From NCBI GenBank assembly GCA_025531455.1, contig JAMYHL010000020.1, positions 124,001 through 188,000 on the forward strand: DNA of 64,000 bases. Reading direction: 5' to 3'. This stretch comes from Apiotrichum sp. Y4204 (Eukaryota > Basidiomycota > Tremellomycetes > Trichosporonales > Trichosporonaceae). The notes under the pieces were generated by a model. The model searched no databases. It was not told the DNA's origin and saw only the letters and a program-made list of their open reading frames with translations. Positions 12,209 to 26,383 of this stretch are shown here, one piece after another. Positions within the stretch are counted from its first letter, which is position 1, and each line of letters begins with the position of its first letter. The position numbers and the translations under genes are program-made.

Positions 12209-13226
12209 CGCACTCTATCACACTGGAAACACAATCGCGAAGTAGTGGAGATGGCTGTGTCGGGCAGATCGGATATTGATATTCGGCAGAGAGATGAAGG
12301 TGGAGGTCGTCCAGTTTGAGCTCCCAGTCTGATTTCTGAGGCACAAAGGTCTCACACTGCCTTACCCTGCCCCACGTCGAGAACGGCCCACAGAACAGCG
12401 GCTAGAAGACAGCCCGTTGGCACACTTTTGGATTGAGCAGGCTTAATGCTGGACTATAGCAGCAGGCGCCTGACAGACTAGGATGGTTTCGGAACGCAGA
12501 TGCAGCAATGAGAACTGGCTTGGGACGCCCTCCACAATATATGCTGCAAACGGAGAACCGCGTGGATTCTGTCGGGAATGCGGCCTAAAGACGGTTGCTG
12601 CAATACAGTTGATGTGGGGTAAGCCGCTGATGGGGCTAGATGATTGCGATGATGACGATGATGACGATGATGGTGATGGTGAGGATTATGATGATGTTGA
12701 TGATGATTGTTACGGTGATGTTGATGATGTCGATGGTGGTGGTAAGGTGGTGGAATTACAGACTAATGGAGATCAGTCGATTTTCTTAGTAGCTGTGCCA
12801 GAGAGGAGCAGGTAATCATCTCCTAATGCTATCAAGCACTGTTTGGAAAGCTATTTGCCGCATTTGTTATGCTAATCCACTGAGTCCAGTCAACTTTACG
12901 TAAACACTTCGTAATGGCGGGATTATCCGGCAAATGTTAACGTGGCAAGCGTGGGTGGCGATGGTGGAGGATGGAATGCCTGGCCTGGGAGCTGTTGATA
13001 TCTCACATCAGCTTCCGCCTTTAGCAGCAGTCGCGCTGTGCGCTGTGCGCGTCGCGAGCACCACCACCACTTGGTGCCCCATCATCCAAACCTTTGCAAA
13101 CACACCGACTTCATCACCCACATCAGCACTTCTCCTTTCTCTTCATTACTCCATTCTTCGTCGCGTTTCCCAAACAACCACCACCTTACTTTCACCCGAA
13201 CACCGCGAAACGCACTCTTAATCGAC
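12209..13226. other. divergent promoter region with a GAT microsatellite
   Basis: About 1 kb between the WHIM/PHD gene (minus) and SMT3 (plus). It contains a trinucleotide GAT/GAC repeat at about 12639-12742. Approaching SMT3 it becomes a C/T-rich leader (13050-13226). A short open frame across the repeat would encode a poly-Asp stretch and is more likely a by-product of the repeat. Confidence 0.5.
12639..12742. repeat. imperfect GAT trinucleotide microsatellite
   Basis: Runs of GAT with GAC, GGT and GTT interruptions over about 100 bp on the plus strand, in the intergenic region upstream of SMT3. Confidence 0.85.
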
Positions 13227-13710
13227 ATGTCTGACGCCGGATCACCTCCCCCTGACGTTAAGCCCAAGGCTGATGGTATGTCGAACGAGCCATAATACTA
13301 ATCTCCATGTTCGGGCAGCTGACGGCAGACAACACCCTTAACATCAAGATCAGGGCTACCGACGGCTCTGAAGTGTTCTTCAAGATCAAGAAGACGACGA
13401 AGCTTAACAAGCTAAAGGTCAGTCTCTGCGGCTGCCCCGTTTGCCTCGCGACATCGACAGTGTACTGACTGGACAGACCGCTTACGCCGACCGCGTTGGC
13501 CAGGACCAGGCGGCGATTCGGTAAGCAGCTCTCACCGACAACCATTATTGACTTGCAGTCTTCTTTTCGACGGCCAGCGCATCACGGACACGCAGACGGC
13601 CGCTGATCTGGAGCTCGAGGATGGCGATGTGATTGAGGTCCTGCTTGAGCGTAAGCTTGTTCCCATAGGAGAGAGTCGCTGACAGCCCAGAGGTCGGTGG
13701 ATCGCGTTGA
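13227..13710 (+). CDS. SMT3: SUMO, ubiquitin-like modifier
   Basis: Small ubiquitin-like modifier conjugated to lysines of nuclear proteins by Aos1-Uba2, Ubc9 and SUMO ligases. The spliced protein is 97 residues. It has a disordered acidic N-terminus (MSDAGSPPPDVKPKAD), then the beta-grasp core with IRATDGSEVFFKIKKTTKL, AAIRLLFDGQRI and LELEDGDVIEVLLEQ. It ends VGGSR, so a SUMO protease must remove the two residues Ser-Arg to expose the Gly-Gly used in conjugation. Four introns are required. The first acceptor must be the GGCAG ending at 13328 rather than the earlier CAG to keep frame. The last joins GAGC to AGGTCGG. The stop TGA is at 13708-13710. It is convergent with URA7. Confidence 0.96.
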
Positions 13711-13888
13711 TCACGAGATTGGATGTGGAATCATTCACTTGTTCGTTGGCGTAAGTGCCCGCAATCGCTTGGCCGACCCAGTATGTATTCGTTCGCCTCA
13801 TGTACATCATTCGTTATTCCCTTCACATGGAACGCGACTTTATCATTATTGGAAGCAGCAAAGTGTACATCTATATGGTTTACGGTTT

Positions 13889-16143
13889 TTAGGCCTTGGT
13901 AGGAGCAGGTGTAGAGGTGGCCTTGCCTGTCGCGCCATTCTCAACGGCCGCCTCGCCGTTCACACGGATGCCCTCCACAGCTTGCTTGCGCCCCTTGGCC
14001 TTCTCAGTGACGGCCTCGCTAGCGGGCACAACCTTCGCGCTCTCCGGGTGAGGGGCGACGTAACTCTTCTCGTTGGCAGCAAGCTGCTCCTCCAGAACCG
14101 ACTGGCCACATGCTGCGGCGATGAGGCCGAGGAATGGAGGAGACGGGTTGAGCGGGCGCGAGCAGAACTCGGGGTGGGCCTGCAAGCCGACGAAGTAGGG
14201 GTGGTCTGAGAGATTAGCAACTGCCCGGGTGACACCAAGGGCAAACTTACTCTCAATCTCCAGCATCTGCATACGCTCGCCACGCTCATCCTTGCCAGTG
14301 AAGCGAAGTCCGCCCTTAGACTCGAGCTTGTCGACATACTTCGGCTCGACCTCATAACGGTGACGGTGGCGTTCCCATGCAACGGGCTTGCCACCATACA
14401 ACCGGCGCAGCTTGGTCTTCTCAGTGTTGGGCTCAAAGACGGTAGGGCGCAGACCCAGGCGCATGGTGCCGCCCATGTGAGTTTTGGAGATTTCCGGCAT
14501 GAAGCAGATCACGGGGTGGGGCGTCGTGGTGGAAAGCTCAGCCGAGTGCGCGCCTGTCTGTTAGACCGTCAATTGCGTGAACATCAACATACCCGCAAAA
14601 CCGCAAACGTTACGCGCCCACTCAATGACGGCGACCTGGAATCCAAGACAGATGCCGAGGAAGGGCACCTTCTGCTCACGCGCCCACTTGACAGCCGCAA
14701 TCATACCCTCGGTACCACGGACACCGAAACCACCGGGCACAATGATACCCCTGCACGTTAGCTCCTACTCGCTTGAAGCACGTACTTCGCAGAGCACACT
14801 GCGCGCCACGCGTCATGGTAGCGAACAGGGTTGCCAGTCTCCATCTGAGGCTCCAGGTCCTCCGAGTCCACCCACTGTACGTCAGTCTACGGTTTGCCAC
14901 ACAAACCTCACCTGAAGGTCGAGCTTGCGCCCACACCGCATGGACGCGTGCTCGAGTGCCTTAACAACACTCATGTACGAGTCCTGAAGGCTGGTGTATT
15001 TTCCGACGAGGACAATGGAAACGGTGTCGAAGAAGCGCTCCGCTCCAACGCACATCTCCTTCCAGCGCCGCATGAGGTCCTCGCCCTTGACCTTGAGCTC
15101 CGAAGGGATAACGATGCCGCCCATGTCGAGACGGTTCTGGAGGAAGCCGATGAGTCCCTGGTCACGAAGAAGAAGCGGTACGTGGTAGGTGGACTGAACA
15201 TTGTGGACACCAAGGACCTGCTTGGGTGTGACGTGGCAGAACATGGACACCTTCTCCATAGTCGACGGCAGCAATGGGTCCTCACAACGACAAGCAATCT
15301 GGAGTTAACAAACACACTCCTCCGAAAACTTACAAGATCCGGGACCAGACCCAGGCCGCGGAGGTCGCGGATACCAGCCTGAGTAGGCTTAGTCTTCTGT
15401 TCACCGCTGACAACGGGGATCAGCGACACGTAAATGAGCGCAAAGTTCTCGTGGCCGACGCGGAACTGGAACTGGCGCATGGCCTCGATGAAGGGAGCCG
15501 ACTCGATGTCACCGACAGTACCACCAAGCTTCGCGTTAGCTCTGCACGCTTTGCCAAAGATAAAGTGAACGCACCTCGACGATGCAGACATCCGGCTCCT
15601 CGCCAGTCTCATCCGCGGAGGTCTTGGCGACACGCTCAACCCAGTCCTGAACAGCATTGGTAAGGTGAGGCACGATCTGAACGGTCTTGCCGAGGTAGTC
15701 GCCACGGCGCTCGCGCTCAATAACATGCTGATAAACCTTTCCAGTGGTGACGTTGTTATCGCGGCCAAGAGAGACGTCGAGGTAACGCTCGTAGTTGCCG
15801 AGGTCGAGGTCCGTCTCGCCACCATCGTTGAGGACATAGACCTCACCTGCGCACCGTCAGTCATGAACTATGGTCCGTTTACTCACCGTGCTCGGTGGGC
15901 GCCATGGTACCGGCATCGATGTTCATGTACGGGTCAATCTTGATCGAGGTGACCTTGTAGCCGGCGCTCTTCAGCAGCAGACCAGTGCTGGAGGCTCGAG
16001 AAGGTTAGAGCACTTGCAGACGCGGTTAAACACACCAATGACACCCTTGCCAATGCCCCTGACAGCGTCAGTATGAACCAAGGAAACCAGAACATTGATG
16101 CTCACGAGATGACACCGCCACACACAAGAATGTACTTGACCAT
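13889..16143 (-). CDS. URA7: CTP synthase
   Basis: Converts UTP, ATP and glutamine to CTP, the last step of pyrimidine nucleotide synthesis; a cytosolic enzyme that forms filaments in yeast. The start is clear: ATG at 16143 gives [23 protein letters not shown], the P-loop-bearing ligase N-terminus. It continues with [23 protein letters not shown] and an N-terminal domain ending near the GLVPDL region. The C-terminal class I glutaminase domain shows GGFGVRG, the nucleophile motif FLGICLGFQ and the HPEFCSRP His/Glu region. A short Ala/Thr/Pro-rich tail ends in PAPTKA. About eight short introns interrupt it. The stop TAA lies at 13889-13891. Confidence 0.95.
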
Positions 16144-16904
16144 TGTGATAAAGTCTGGGAATGAATATTGACGTTGAGATGGAGATGTTCAGAGTCGCGG
16201 TGGATCGGAGATCGAGTCAGCCACTGCCCCCACTGAAACATGCAGCAAAGACGAGCTTTGCAAGAAAGATCTCACCGTTCAAGTCTGTTGATCAGGAGGA
16301 AGGGGATTGAGTGCTGCGCGACCGGCCGACGGTTGATGCAAGCAGCGAGTCCAACGGGAAGGTTGGAGTAGAATGAACAAGTTTATGAATTTTTGTCAAT
16401 GATGGCGACGCATGGCGGCGGCGGCAAGCACGGCGGAATGGCACGCACGGCCCCGCACACCTGTAGAGTGCAGACAACAACGCGTGCAGAAAAAAAGATC
16501 GCGATGATCGATGTGAAATCACGTGACTGACATTGCACGTGGATCGAGTCTACCATACGTACCATACGTACCATACCCGCTAGTACCCGCTCGGCGCTCG
16601 CCGCCATGATCGCGGCGCGTCCAGGCGATATCGCGCGTATCGGGCGCGTCTCGGAAATCATCTCGGGAAACATTGTAGCCTGGCAAAAGACCAATGCTTG
16701 CGAATCATGTGAACCATTGCTGCTAGCTGGCGGCAGACTGAAGAATTATCGCCAGTAGCTGGCTCGCTGTACATACACAGCGGCAGAAGAATTCACCGAA
16801 GAATTAACGTCGCACGCTAGACATTCCATGCAGGCATCGCGTACGTGCAACGAAGTACGCTACGTCTACATTATATCGTGTGTCCTCACGCATGTGCCGC
16901 GTTG
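16144..16904. other. intergenic region with a 9-bp tandem repeat
   Basis: About 760 bp between URA7 (its promoter and leader, on the right-hand side of that gene) and the 3' end of the glycosyltransferase-like gene. Three copies of TACCATACG lie at 16551-16577, the last imperfect. No supportable ORF or RNA. Confidence 0.5.
16551..16577. repeat. 9-bp tandem repeat TACCATACG, three copies
   Basis: Two perfect copies and one imperfect copy head to tail in intergenic DNA upstream of URA7. Confidence 0.85.
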
Positions 16905-18508
16905 TCATGCCCCGCCCACACGAAAGCCTCTCGGAAACTGGATATCAGCGTCGTACACAGGACCATCACTGACCAGAAAGCCACGACTTCCCGCGTCCCA
17001 GGTGCTAATGATATCCAGGGCATGTTGAACCATCGCGTCTCCGACAAGGTGCTGTCTTGCATAAACAAAGGCATCAAAGGCCTTTTGTTGCAGTTCCGCA
17101 TCCTTTACACCGAGCGTAACCTCGTTCGATGCCGCTGAAGATGCTCCAAGAGAGGAATTGAGAGGAAGAAACAGGTTCTTGAGATGGACATGCTCGAGCT
17201 CAAACGGTGCAGTAGCCACAACGCAGCCAGAAAGCATAGCCTGTGCTGTTTGTGTGGTGAGAGCCCCATGCTGCCCCCCTTCGACCTGTCGCCTCAGCAT
17301 CAAGGGCTCAGACACAACGTACCATGCAGATAGATGTATCTGCCATGACGGAGGCCCCCGACGCGTCGTGCCGGGCCCAAGCGGAACGCAGCTCCGAGTC
17401 TAAATCCTCAGTCTTGTCACGCCTAGGTATGTTGGGGGGTGAGCCTGAGGCATCAGACAAAACAAGAGACTGAGCAACGCACCTGAATGACGATACCACT
17501 GTCCATCAAGATTTGGCGGCAACATGTCCTTGTTCGTGGTCTGTTGGAAGTAGGTCTTGCTACGACGACGCGTCTGACTCCTTGGATGAAAGACTTGAGG
17601 GCTGTCGTCAGTTCCCATCGGAATGTTTATCGCACTCGGCCTGTCGTCAGTGATAAAGCCAGCCAGCACCCACAAAGGGCATGGTATGGGCGATGAGGCC
17701 CATTTCCCATAAAGACCCAAACTTGGCGGTAAGGTCCTCACAAGAGTGGTACTGGCTCAACAGATGACGGGGTTCGGGAAGTAAAGTGATCTGCTGTCAA
17801 CCAGATCTGGTCGGCAACCCACGTTAGCTCTTGGGTTCATCAAATCATCGGCGGTGAGCAGTTGGCTAGCTGTCAGCTCTGAAGTAGGAACAGTCGCACT
17901 TGATGACCGTTGAGTCCCTGCAGGCGTTACCGATGTCGCCGACATCTCAACCGTTAGCGAACATCGGCGGCGCAGCTGCCCATTATCTACCTTGACCGAC
18001 GCGCCAGAGCCGGGTCCGGCACCCCGCCCCTTCCAAGTTATCGGCAACACTTATTGAGGTGTCCCAGGCAGAAGACCATCGGGCCAACGTCGTCAAATTG
18101 ATATCCGAACGGCTCTCGAGAACCCGTTGCAGGTAAACTGCAGGTGATAGAAAAGGCGAGTCCTCTGCTGGTAAGCACTGCATGACCTGACCTGGCCGCA
18201 CCGGGGAGATCTGTGAAAAGTCAGCGCGAGCAGCTTTCCCTCCACTTACCGATGAACAGTAGTATTTGCTCGACCTCGCTCCGCAACTGGATTTGTGGAG
18301 CGATGCCCGACACCCCGACCCATGGTGCGCCGCATTTGTGGGCTATAGTTTGTAAGTGTGCAGCTAGCCGCAACTCACGATACTTGTCAATTTTCCAGTC
18401 TGGGCACCGCGGGCGATGTATCAGAGTGTAGAGATACGCGACCGCCAGAAAAGACGCCGACCCTATCAATATCAAAGGAGTCGGACGCGGTATTGACGTT
18501 AGAAGCAT
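16905..18508 (-). CDS. putative membrane-anchored glycosyltransferase
   Basis: The ATG at 18508 opens MLLTSIPRPTPLILIG, followed by a hydrophobic segment (residues about 10-30) and a basic flank. This is the layout of a type II Golgi membrane protein. A central exon reads FGSLWEMGLIAHTMPFVGAG. Near the C-terminus come SICMVEGGQHG and LTTQTAQAMLSGCVVATAP, followed by a helical end. The motif 'Q-A-M-L-S-G-C-V-V-A' resembles the donor-binding region of retaining GT-B glycosyltransferases found in Basidiomycota. Six or more short introns are needed, and in the middle (17.3-18.2 kb) two reading frames are plausible at several joins, so the internal exon structure is approximate. The stop TGA is at 16905-16907. 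Function is inferred, not shown. Confidence 0.5.
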
Positions 18509-18905
18509 TTTGATATAGAACTAAGAACAGAACGGGTGAGTGACATGGCTTGTGCAGTATCATCGAAGTGTGCCCAGGGTCAAAGGGTGGAACGGATCGC
18601 ACCTCAGCCACCGATGCTCTCCATATCTCCCTTCTACCAGGCGATCAAAGCTTTCCTTCTTCAAGAACAGGACAAAGTAATGCATACCTATTGGACATTG
18701 GACACGAAATGATGGACGTGTTTAAACATGGGCTCTCTCAATTGTATAATACAACACCCTCCGACTGTTGCTACCTGGCACAGTCAAGACGCACGTTTCC
18801 CATGGCAATACTGAAAGCCATTGCGTCTCCGGCCAGTCTGTTTAATGATGGTTTCTAGGACTAACGGAAAGGTTTCGCCACGGTGATTTGGGTTCATTCC
18901 GCACC
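18509..18905. other. intergenic region between two minus-strand genes
   Basis: About 400 bp holding the promoter of the glycosyltransferase-like gene and the 3' region of the next gene. No gene or RNA was recognised. Confidence 0.5.
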
Positions 18906-21066
18906 TTAATGGGGATGACGCGATTCCCAAACTCCACAAATGTGTCTGCCATTAGCGGTGATGACGCCGGTATACTCACTTTCTTCCATCCCCCGCTCCT
19001 GCCTCGTCAACACGACACTTCCTTGAGCAAAACGTGAGGCCGCATTTGCGGCAGTTGGGAAAGTTGACGCCATTGGCACTGCAGACGCTGCAGGTGACAT
19101 GCTTCGTCAAAGCACTGGCAAGCTCCAATGCGGCAAGCTCTGGATCGATGGCAGCGACGGCATGGGTCGGTTCAAAAGGTAAACGACGCGCAGTCGTCAA
19201 CTGAGGGGACGATGCAACAGCGCGAATGGGAGCCTTGTGTTTATCTCTTGCTGGGAATCTCCTCTCTTGCTGGACCTCAGAAGGCTGTTCCTCGATTACA
19301 GGAGCACGCCATGTCGGTAAAGCCCAGCCTCGGAGATTAGGCCACCACGGACCAGCGCTGGACGTATCCTTTCGCCGGGCTAACTGGATCCTGTCCTGTC
19401 TGCGCTGAAGATTGTGGAGGCTTTGAAGAGCAGCACCGCCACAAACATCGTGTTGCCCGGTTGTAGGCGTGCCATGCGATAGAGACGCCAGTGAGGCACT
19501 AGACTTGACGGGCGTCATAAGTCGCAACGACGAGTTCGCCATGCTGTCTGCAACTGAGAGAAGCGAGGTGGTCGACGGTTTACGTCCGGGTCTGAGCCGT
19601 CCCATCGGATTCGCCTCCAGCGTAGAGGGTGAAAGCGGTGATCCACCTGTAGCTCTGAGGATGACATTAAGGCGCCGGTAAGCTTGGTGGATGAGGTCAT
19701 CGGGAACATCCAGGCCAGAGGGACCACAACGGAGGACCGTCTTGAACGCCGTTTCCGCAACTTCCGGAGGGGATGTGATTCCGAGCTACAATTAGTTTGT
19801 CTCCGATAATTCCCGCCACGTACAATGTAGTTGCAAACAAGAATAATGCCCTGCTGTTTCATGGACTCCTCCTTAGTCAGGGTAGCTGTCGAGAGCAGAT
19901 GCAATTCGAGCACCTTGGTGGCAACAATCGATCCCAAAGACCAGACATTACGGCCTTTCTCCTTATCGCCTTGTGGACGTAGAGCGAGAGGGAGCTGGGA
20001 TGGTGCAAGAGGGGGAAGGGCAACCGGGTCGTGCCGTTGGATGTGACCATGGCGGTAGAGATGGAGAAGAGGTATCACGAGATTGTACTGTGACATGTGT
20101 TAGATCCAAGGGAACAGGGGGTCAACGAGGCATCAACTTACCAAGAGACGAATCTTCTGGCCGGCGCTCTGGGTGAGCTCACCATCATCAGGTGTCGGGA
20201 GATCGAATGAGTCGGCCGACGACGAAGAGGAGACAGCTGGTTGAGACTGGGGCTCAGCTCGCCCCTTGCCTTTGGAGCTGAAGACAATCAAATCACTGTC
20301 ACTTGGACGGCGAGAGTCATGGGCAGCCATGCTAGGGTCACGAGCAGCTATGCTGATGCCCCTAAGGGCGGGCTCCGCGTCGATGATCCAGCCGATTCCG
20401 AGAATCAGCCAACCCCCAGCCTTTCCCATGCCCTCTACGTCTCGTATAACGCGCTTCCCATCGGTAGGTAGACTCCACCCGTGAGAAACAAACGATTGTC
20501 GCCTTCCCGTATCGAGGGGCGTCGGGGGAGGAGAGATTGCGGGCGGAGAGGACGATTTGAAGAAGGACGCGAACCAGGGCTGCGGTGACTGTGATAGCGG
20601 TGGCTTTTCTGGGATAGACTGAGGTGTTGGGAGTTCGGAATCGGGATGAGAGGAAAGCGAGGATCCTCTTGCGAGAAGGTTACCGAGGGCAAGACATGCC
20701 GCTGACGATCGGTATGGGGGAAGCGCAGCCGTAGCATAATATTTCGCAGCGAGGTCAGGTTGGTGAGCAATGAGGGCGGTCTGATGTCAGTGAGGTTCGC
20801 CCAACCGTGCGTACCTGGGCATCCCACATCAATGATTCCTCGTCGATCTCAGCGCTGTCTCCATCCTCGTCACCATTTATGCTCAGCGCATCGTCATCTT
20901 GACCGTCATCACTGCCACTGTCCGACCCCTCCTTGGAGGAGGAGATCCCCAGTAGTCGAGCAAGTTGTGCAAAGGACCGATTCTGGCGCAAAGCTTGGGG
21001 GAGAGGGAGAAATGCAGGTGCAGGGGACTTGGTTCCTAAAGGTGGGGCCGAGGCGGTGGACGTCAT
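18906..21066 (-). CDS. fungal protein with repeat-like helices and C-terminal cysteine cluster
   Basis: I do not recognise the family. The start at 21066 gives MTSTASAPPLGTKSPAPAFL, then an acidic Ser/Asp stretch. Exons follow with helical segments (for example TALIAHQPDLAAKYYATAAL and MGKAGGWLILGIGWIIDAEP) that resemble TPR/Sel1-like repeats, separated by Ser/Pro-rich linkers. Near the C-terminus CSVC, CRKC, FCSRKC and, after the last intron, HICGVW form a cysteine cluster that could bind zinc in a treble-clef or ribbon fold. The final intron (about 18951-18985) replaces an early stop and extends the protein to a TAA at 18906-18908. A scaffold or regulatory role is only a guess. Confidence 0.6.
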
Positions 21067-24000
21067 TCGCAGTGAACGCAGTGGAAGGATCGAAGTGGTG
21101 TGAGGCGGTAGGAGCTCGAGTGGACGGTTGATAAAGTGTTAGAACCGTGCAGGCAAATGATGATAGCGAAAAAGGCTAACTCGCACGTTACTCCGGTATC
21201 TATATATCGATCGCGATGTTACGATACGGGTGGTTGAGGAGTCGTTGCCGCTGGGGCGCCGATTGTTGTGTCTATTCTGGTGCGCAGAACTCTTCCAGGC
21301 GTTGATTTCGAGATGGAACTGAATTAAGAGGCAGAAGAGTATGTTTTGAAAGAGATCTTGGAGATTGAGAGTCACCGGATCACAAGTGGATGTGTGGATA
21401 CAACCAGGTGCTCGAAAAGGTTTTTGGCAGTACGTAGTACAGTAGCAGTAGTGTGAAAATGGTGGAATTCTCGGGGCTGATCACGACCGAGGTGGGGAGA
21501 AGGGGAACCTTTAAGCTATCAATTGTCAAGGCACAGCGAGGGCCGCGCCTGAGGCGGCCCGTAGAACCCAAGACATCCAAGTTACGAGACAGCGTTCTTC
21601 TGAGACAGACGGGCCGGGGCCTGACTGATTACTGCAGCATCGCTGCACTGCACGTACTGCGCACTTAGCGCTCTGTTCGCAACTTGCTCCTCATCTTAGC
21701 GCACTCTATTTTGACCGGGGATGGAATGCTAGCTGATCTGGCTGATCTCTGTACCTCAGTGCCGTCCATCACATGGAATGATATCGTTATTTAGAATTTC
21801 AAAGTCGGTTCCCAGCGGTGCCACGGCTTGAATGCCCCGTGCCCGATCCCCGCTTGCGCCGCCTGCAGATCCATTGAATACATACGGTGAAGGTGATCGA
21901 TAGACTGTGCGCGGCATGTGCGCGCACCTCAGCTGATCCTGATGCGGATCGGCGTGTGACCTGCTTTGTCCAATTGACCAGCTTTGACCAGTCTGATCGG
22001 CGCTCCAACTCCGGCACATCTACACATTCCTTCCGAGCTTCCATTGGATTGAATTTAGACCAGGTTTTGTCGTGAACACAATCCACACTTGCAAAAATGA
22101 AAAAAAAAAAGCCTTGGCCCACTTTACCTGCCGCGAGGCATCAACACATCAAGTAATCCTTACCAGCAACGTCTCCTTCCCCCCCAACGGCCCCAACAAG
22201 CAAGTTCCCACCCCGCACTGGTCAGCCACTCAATTCTCAGTTCATGACATCGACCACATGTGGAAGCAGGAGACTCGGAAATAAGAGCAATCCTACTGTA
22301 TCAAGAGCAACGTCGACGCCGCCAACATGCAATGTTGCAGGCCTTGTAGGAGGAATATCGCATCCAACTAGCACCTCGTTGCATGTGCGGCAATGCTGGT
22401 ACGACGCGCGAGGTGTTCAACGTGCTACCGTGCTAGCGCGCAATGCTAACCTGCTAGCGTATGTTAGCACAGATCGCACAGAGTGGTGAAGGTGCCCTGA
22501 CGCGCAAACATTCATTCCACACTTGTTCCCGTGCCAGCGACCGGACAACCGTGCCCAGCTGATTAACTGGCGAAAATGCCAGCAACTGTCTCATTGCAGT
22601 CAACAACACCCTTTTGTTACCTCCTGCTCTAAGTCCGAGGTTGCTCTGGATACCGGATCCTGGCGTCCCTGAGTACGATGACCCCCGCCTCATTTATATG
22701 GGCGAGGCGCGAGTAGCATTTCGTGAATGGTGGTGAATGGATCCTTACTGGAGCTTTGGAGAGAGAGTTGGGTTTTCATACCCCCTTGCGACGACGTGTG
22801 GCACTGACCGTAAAATGCTGTTTGCCCCTTTCTGACGTGGCTTATCAAAGGTATAGATCATATAGACCATGTGCGATCCCTCAACTTCTCCGCTTTGCAA
22901 GACAATCAGCCAACCCGGTCCATACAGGAGTCCTGGTGGGGGTCGAGGAACAAGCTTCCCTCCAGAACTGTTGATATTCTCCTCAGAATGAACGAAGCCA
23001 TTCTTCATAATGGCAGTTCCGGCGCCACGAATGAACGTTGCCATTACTCCTCCCACTACAATGAGATTCCGGTTCAGATAGCTGCCAGTCTCTTTCGTAT
23101 CAGATCAAACCAGAGTAGCAATCCACTCACAGCCCCCGTTGTCGATATTGTTTGTCGGTTGTCAAGGCACATGTCTCATTTTGAGCCGACTCTGGTAGCT
23201 GATCCGTACTGCTCCACACCGCTCCACATCCGCACACACACACAACTGTCTATCAGACGGGTATACTGCATCACAATCTGGCCGCCAACGTCTCCTGTAA
23301 GCTCTTGTGAAGTCCGCACCGGTAAGCCGCCATCTCATACGCCCGGACTTGAATCTCAGTTATCTATCAAGAACAGTCAGACACAGTGCGAAAACGTCCA
23401 GTATGAGTGCCAGATATCCAGATAGTCGCAACCCGGGGCGTGTTCACCATATTCACACCCGCCAGCGCTCCAGAGTGAGCCATACTCCAAACGTCTTCGG
23501 CGCGTCGAGGACATGATTACGACCCCGAGGCCGATTGGACCCGAATGGCCCTCCAAAGTGAATGTAACCTGACTCTGTATGATATGCGGTCAGAGATAGT
23601 CCGACCGGACCCGACCACACCGACAACCAGCCGATGAATCGATGGAGCCCCGGGTTCCCACATTACGTATACACCCGCTCTTGTCTCATGCAAGTAACGT
23701 CACCCAATCGGCCCGAGATACACTTGACCACTTTGAACCCCGTAAGAGTCACTGTGAATCGGTCACAACCCGCCAGACCACCTGAAGCAGCGAAGGCATC
23801 ATAGACGTCACAGACCGACTGTGCAAAGCATCCCGCATAAAAAGACGGACACGGTGTGTGGGGGTGAACGGGTGTCGTTAAAGTTGGACGGCGATGTGAG
23901 CGGAAGGCGGAGTGCGGGGGGTCCGAGTATATCCAGTCCAAGCCATGCTGTCATTTTATCAGCGGCGCCGGCGGCGCGACAGTACGGGCAGCCTGCGGGT

Positions 24001-24633
24001 GGGCGCGCTGGGGGGGGCTCGCTGGATCGCTGGGGCGCGGGGCACCACAGTGGTGGTCGGACGCCCGGATCCTATCTTTGTACCGATCCCAGTGTGTGCT
24101 TCCCAGCTTCCCATGGCGCGACCCTTTTTCTACCGTCGTCATCGCTTGATTGCGCGCGAACCGAAAAGGAACCCTCCCGGCGATCCGGCCGCCCGTCTCG
24201 CCTGGCGCTCCAGCCCCATTGCCCAACCACAGGCGGCTACAGCCAACAGCCCACAGACAGCACCACTGACATGCACCCCCCGGTCACAACAACAGCAGTA
24301 GACCTGCACGGTCGTCCCTCCCTCCTGATGAGAGTGCGGGGCGCGCCGCGCCCATCCTATCATCTCCGGCCCCTCCGCAGCGCGCCCTTTCCTCCCACGC
24401 CTCTGACGCCTTCCCTCCCCCAATGTCCCCCTCACGGTTCTCCCCAGTCCTACTGGCTAGCTCACTGGTCCTAGGCACTCTCCCACCCGCCCAATCTCTT
24501 GCTCGCCCCGTAGTACTGGTAGCATATACTACATCAACACATCCATTTCGTTCCATCTTGTTCTTTTCTCTCTCTTCTCCATCCCTTCCTTTTCTACTTT
24601 CACCAAAAACTACCGCAAAACTCACCTCCAACA
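21067..24633. other. 3.5-kb intergenic region upstream of enolase
   Basis: No secure gene. The right-hand 800 bp is the enolase promoter and leader, very C/T-rich from about 24350 to 24633. On the minus strand at about 22745-23150 there is a possible spliced small ORF: a candidate GTGAGT donor and GGCAG acceptor near 23130-23083 lead into a hydrophobic stretch, LIVVGGVMATF. No in-frame ATG was found in the upstream exon, so it is not called as a gene. Degenerate GCTAGC/GTTAGC-like motifs recur at 22420-22465. An A-run lies at 22099-22108. Confidence 0.5.

Positions 24634-26383
<1,750 letters not shown>

Noticed and set aside
12483..12815. 110-codon frame containing poly-Asp
   Set aside because: Translation of the GAT microsatellite; nothing protein-like outside the repeat and no splice or promoter support.
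23821..24474. 217-codon plus-strand frame before enolase
   Set aside because: Starts with GTG and lies in the enolase promoter and leader; composition is that of C-rich noncoding DNA.
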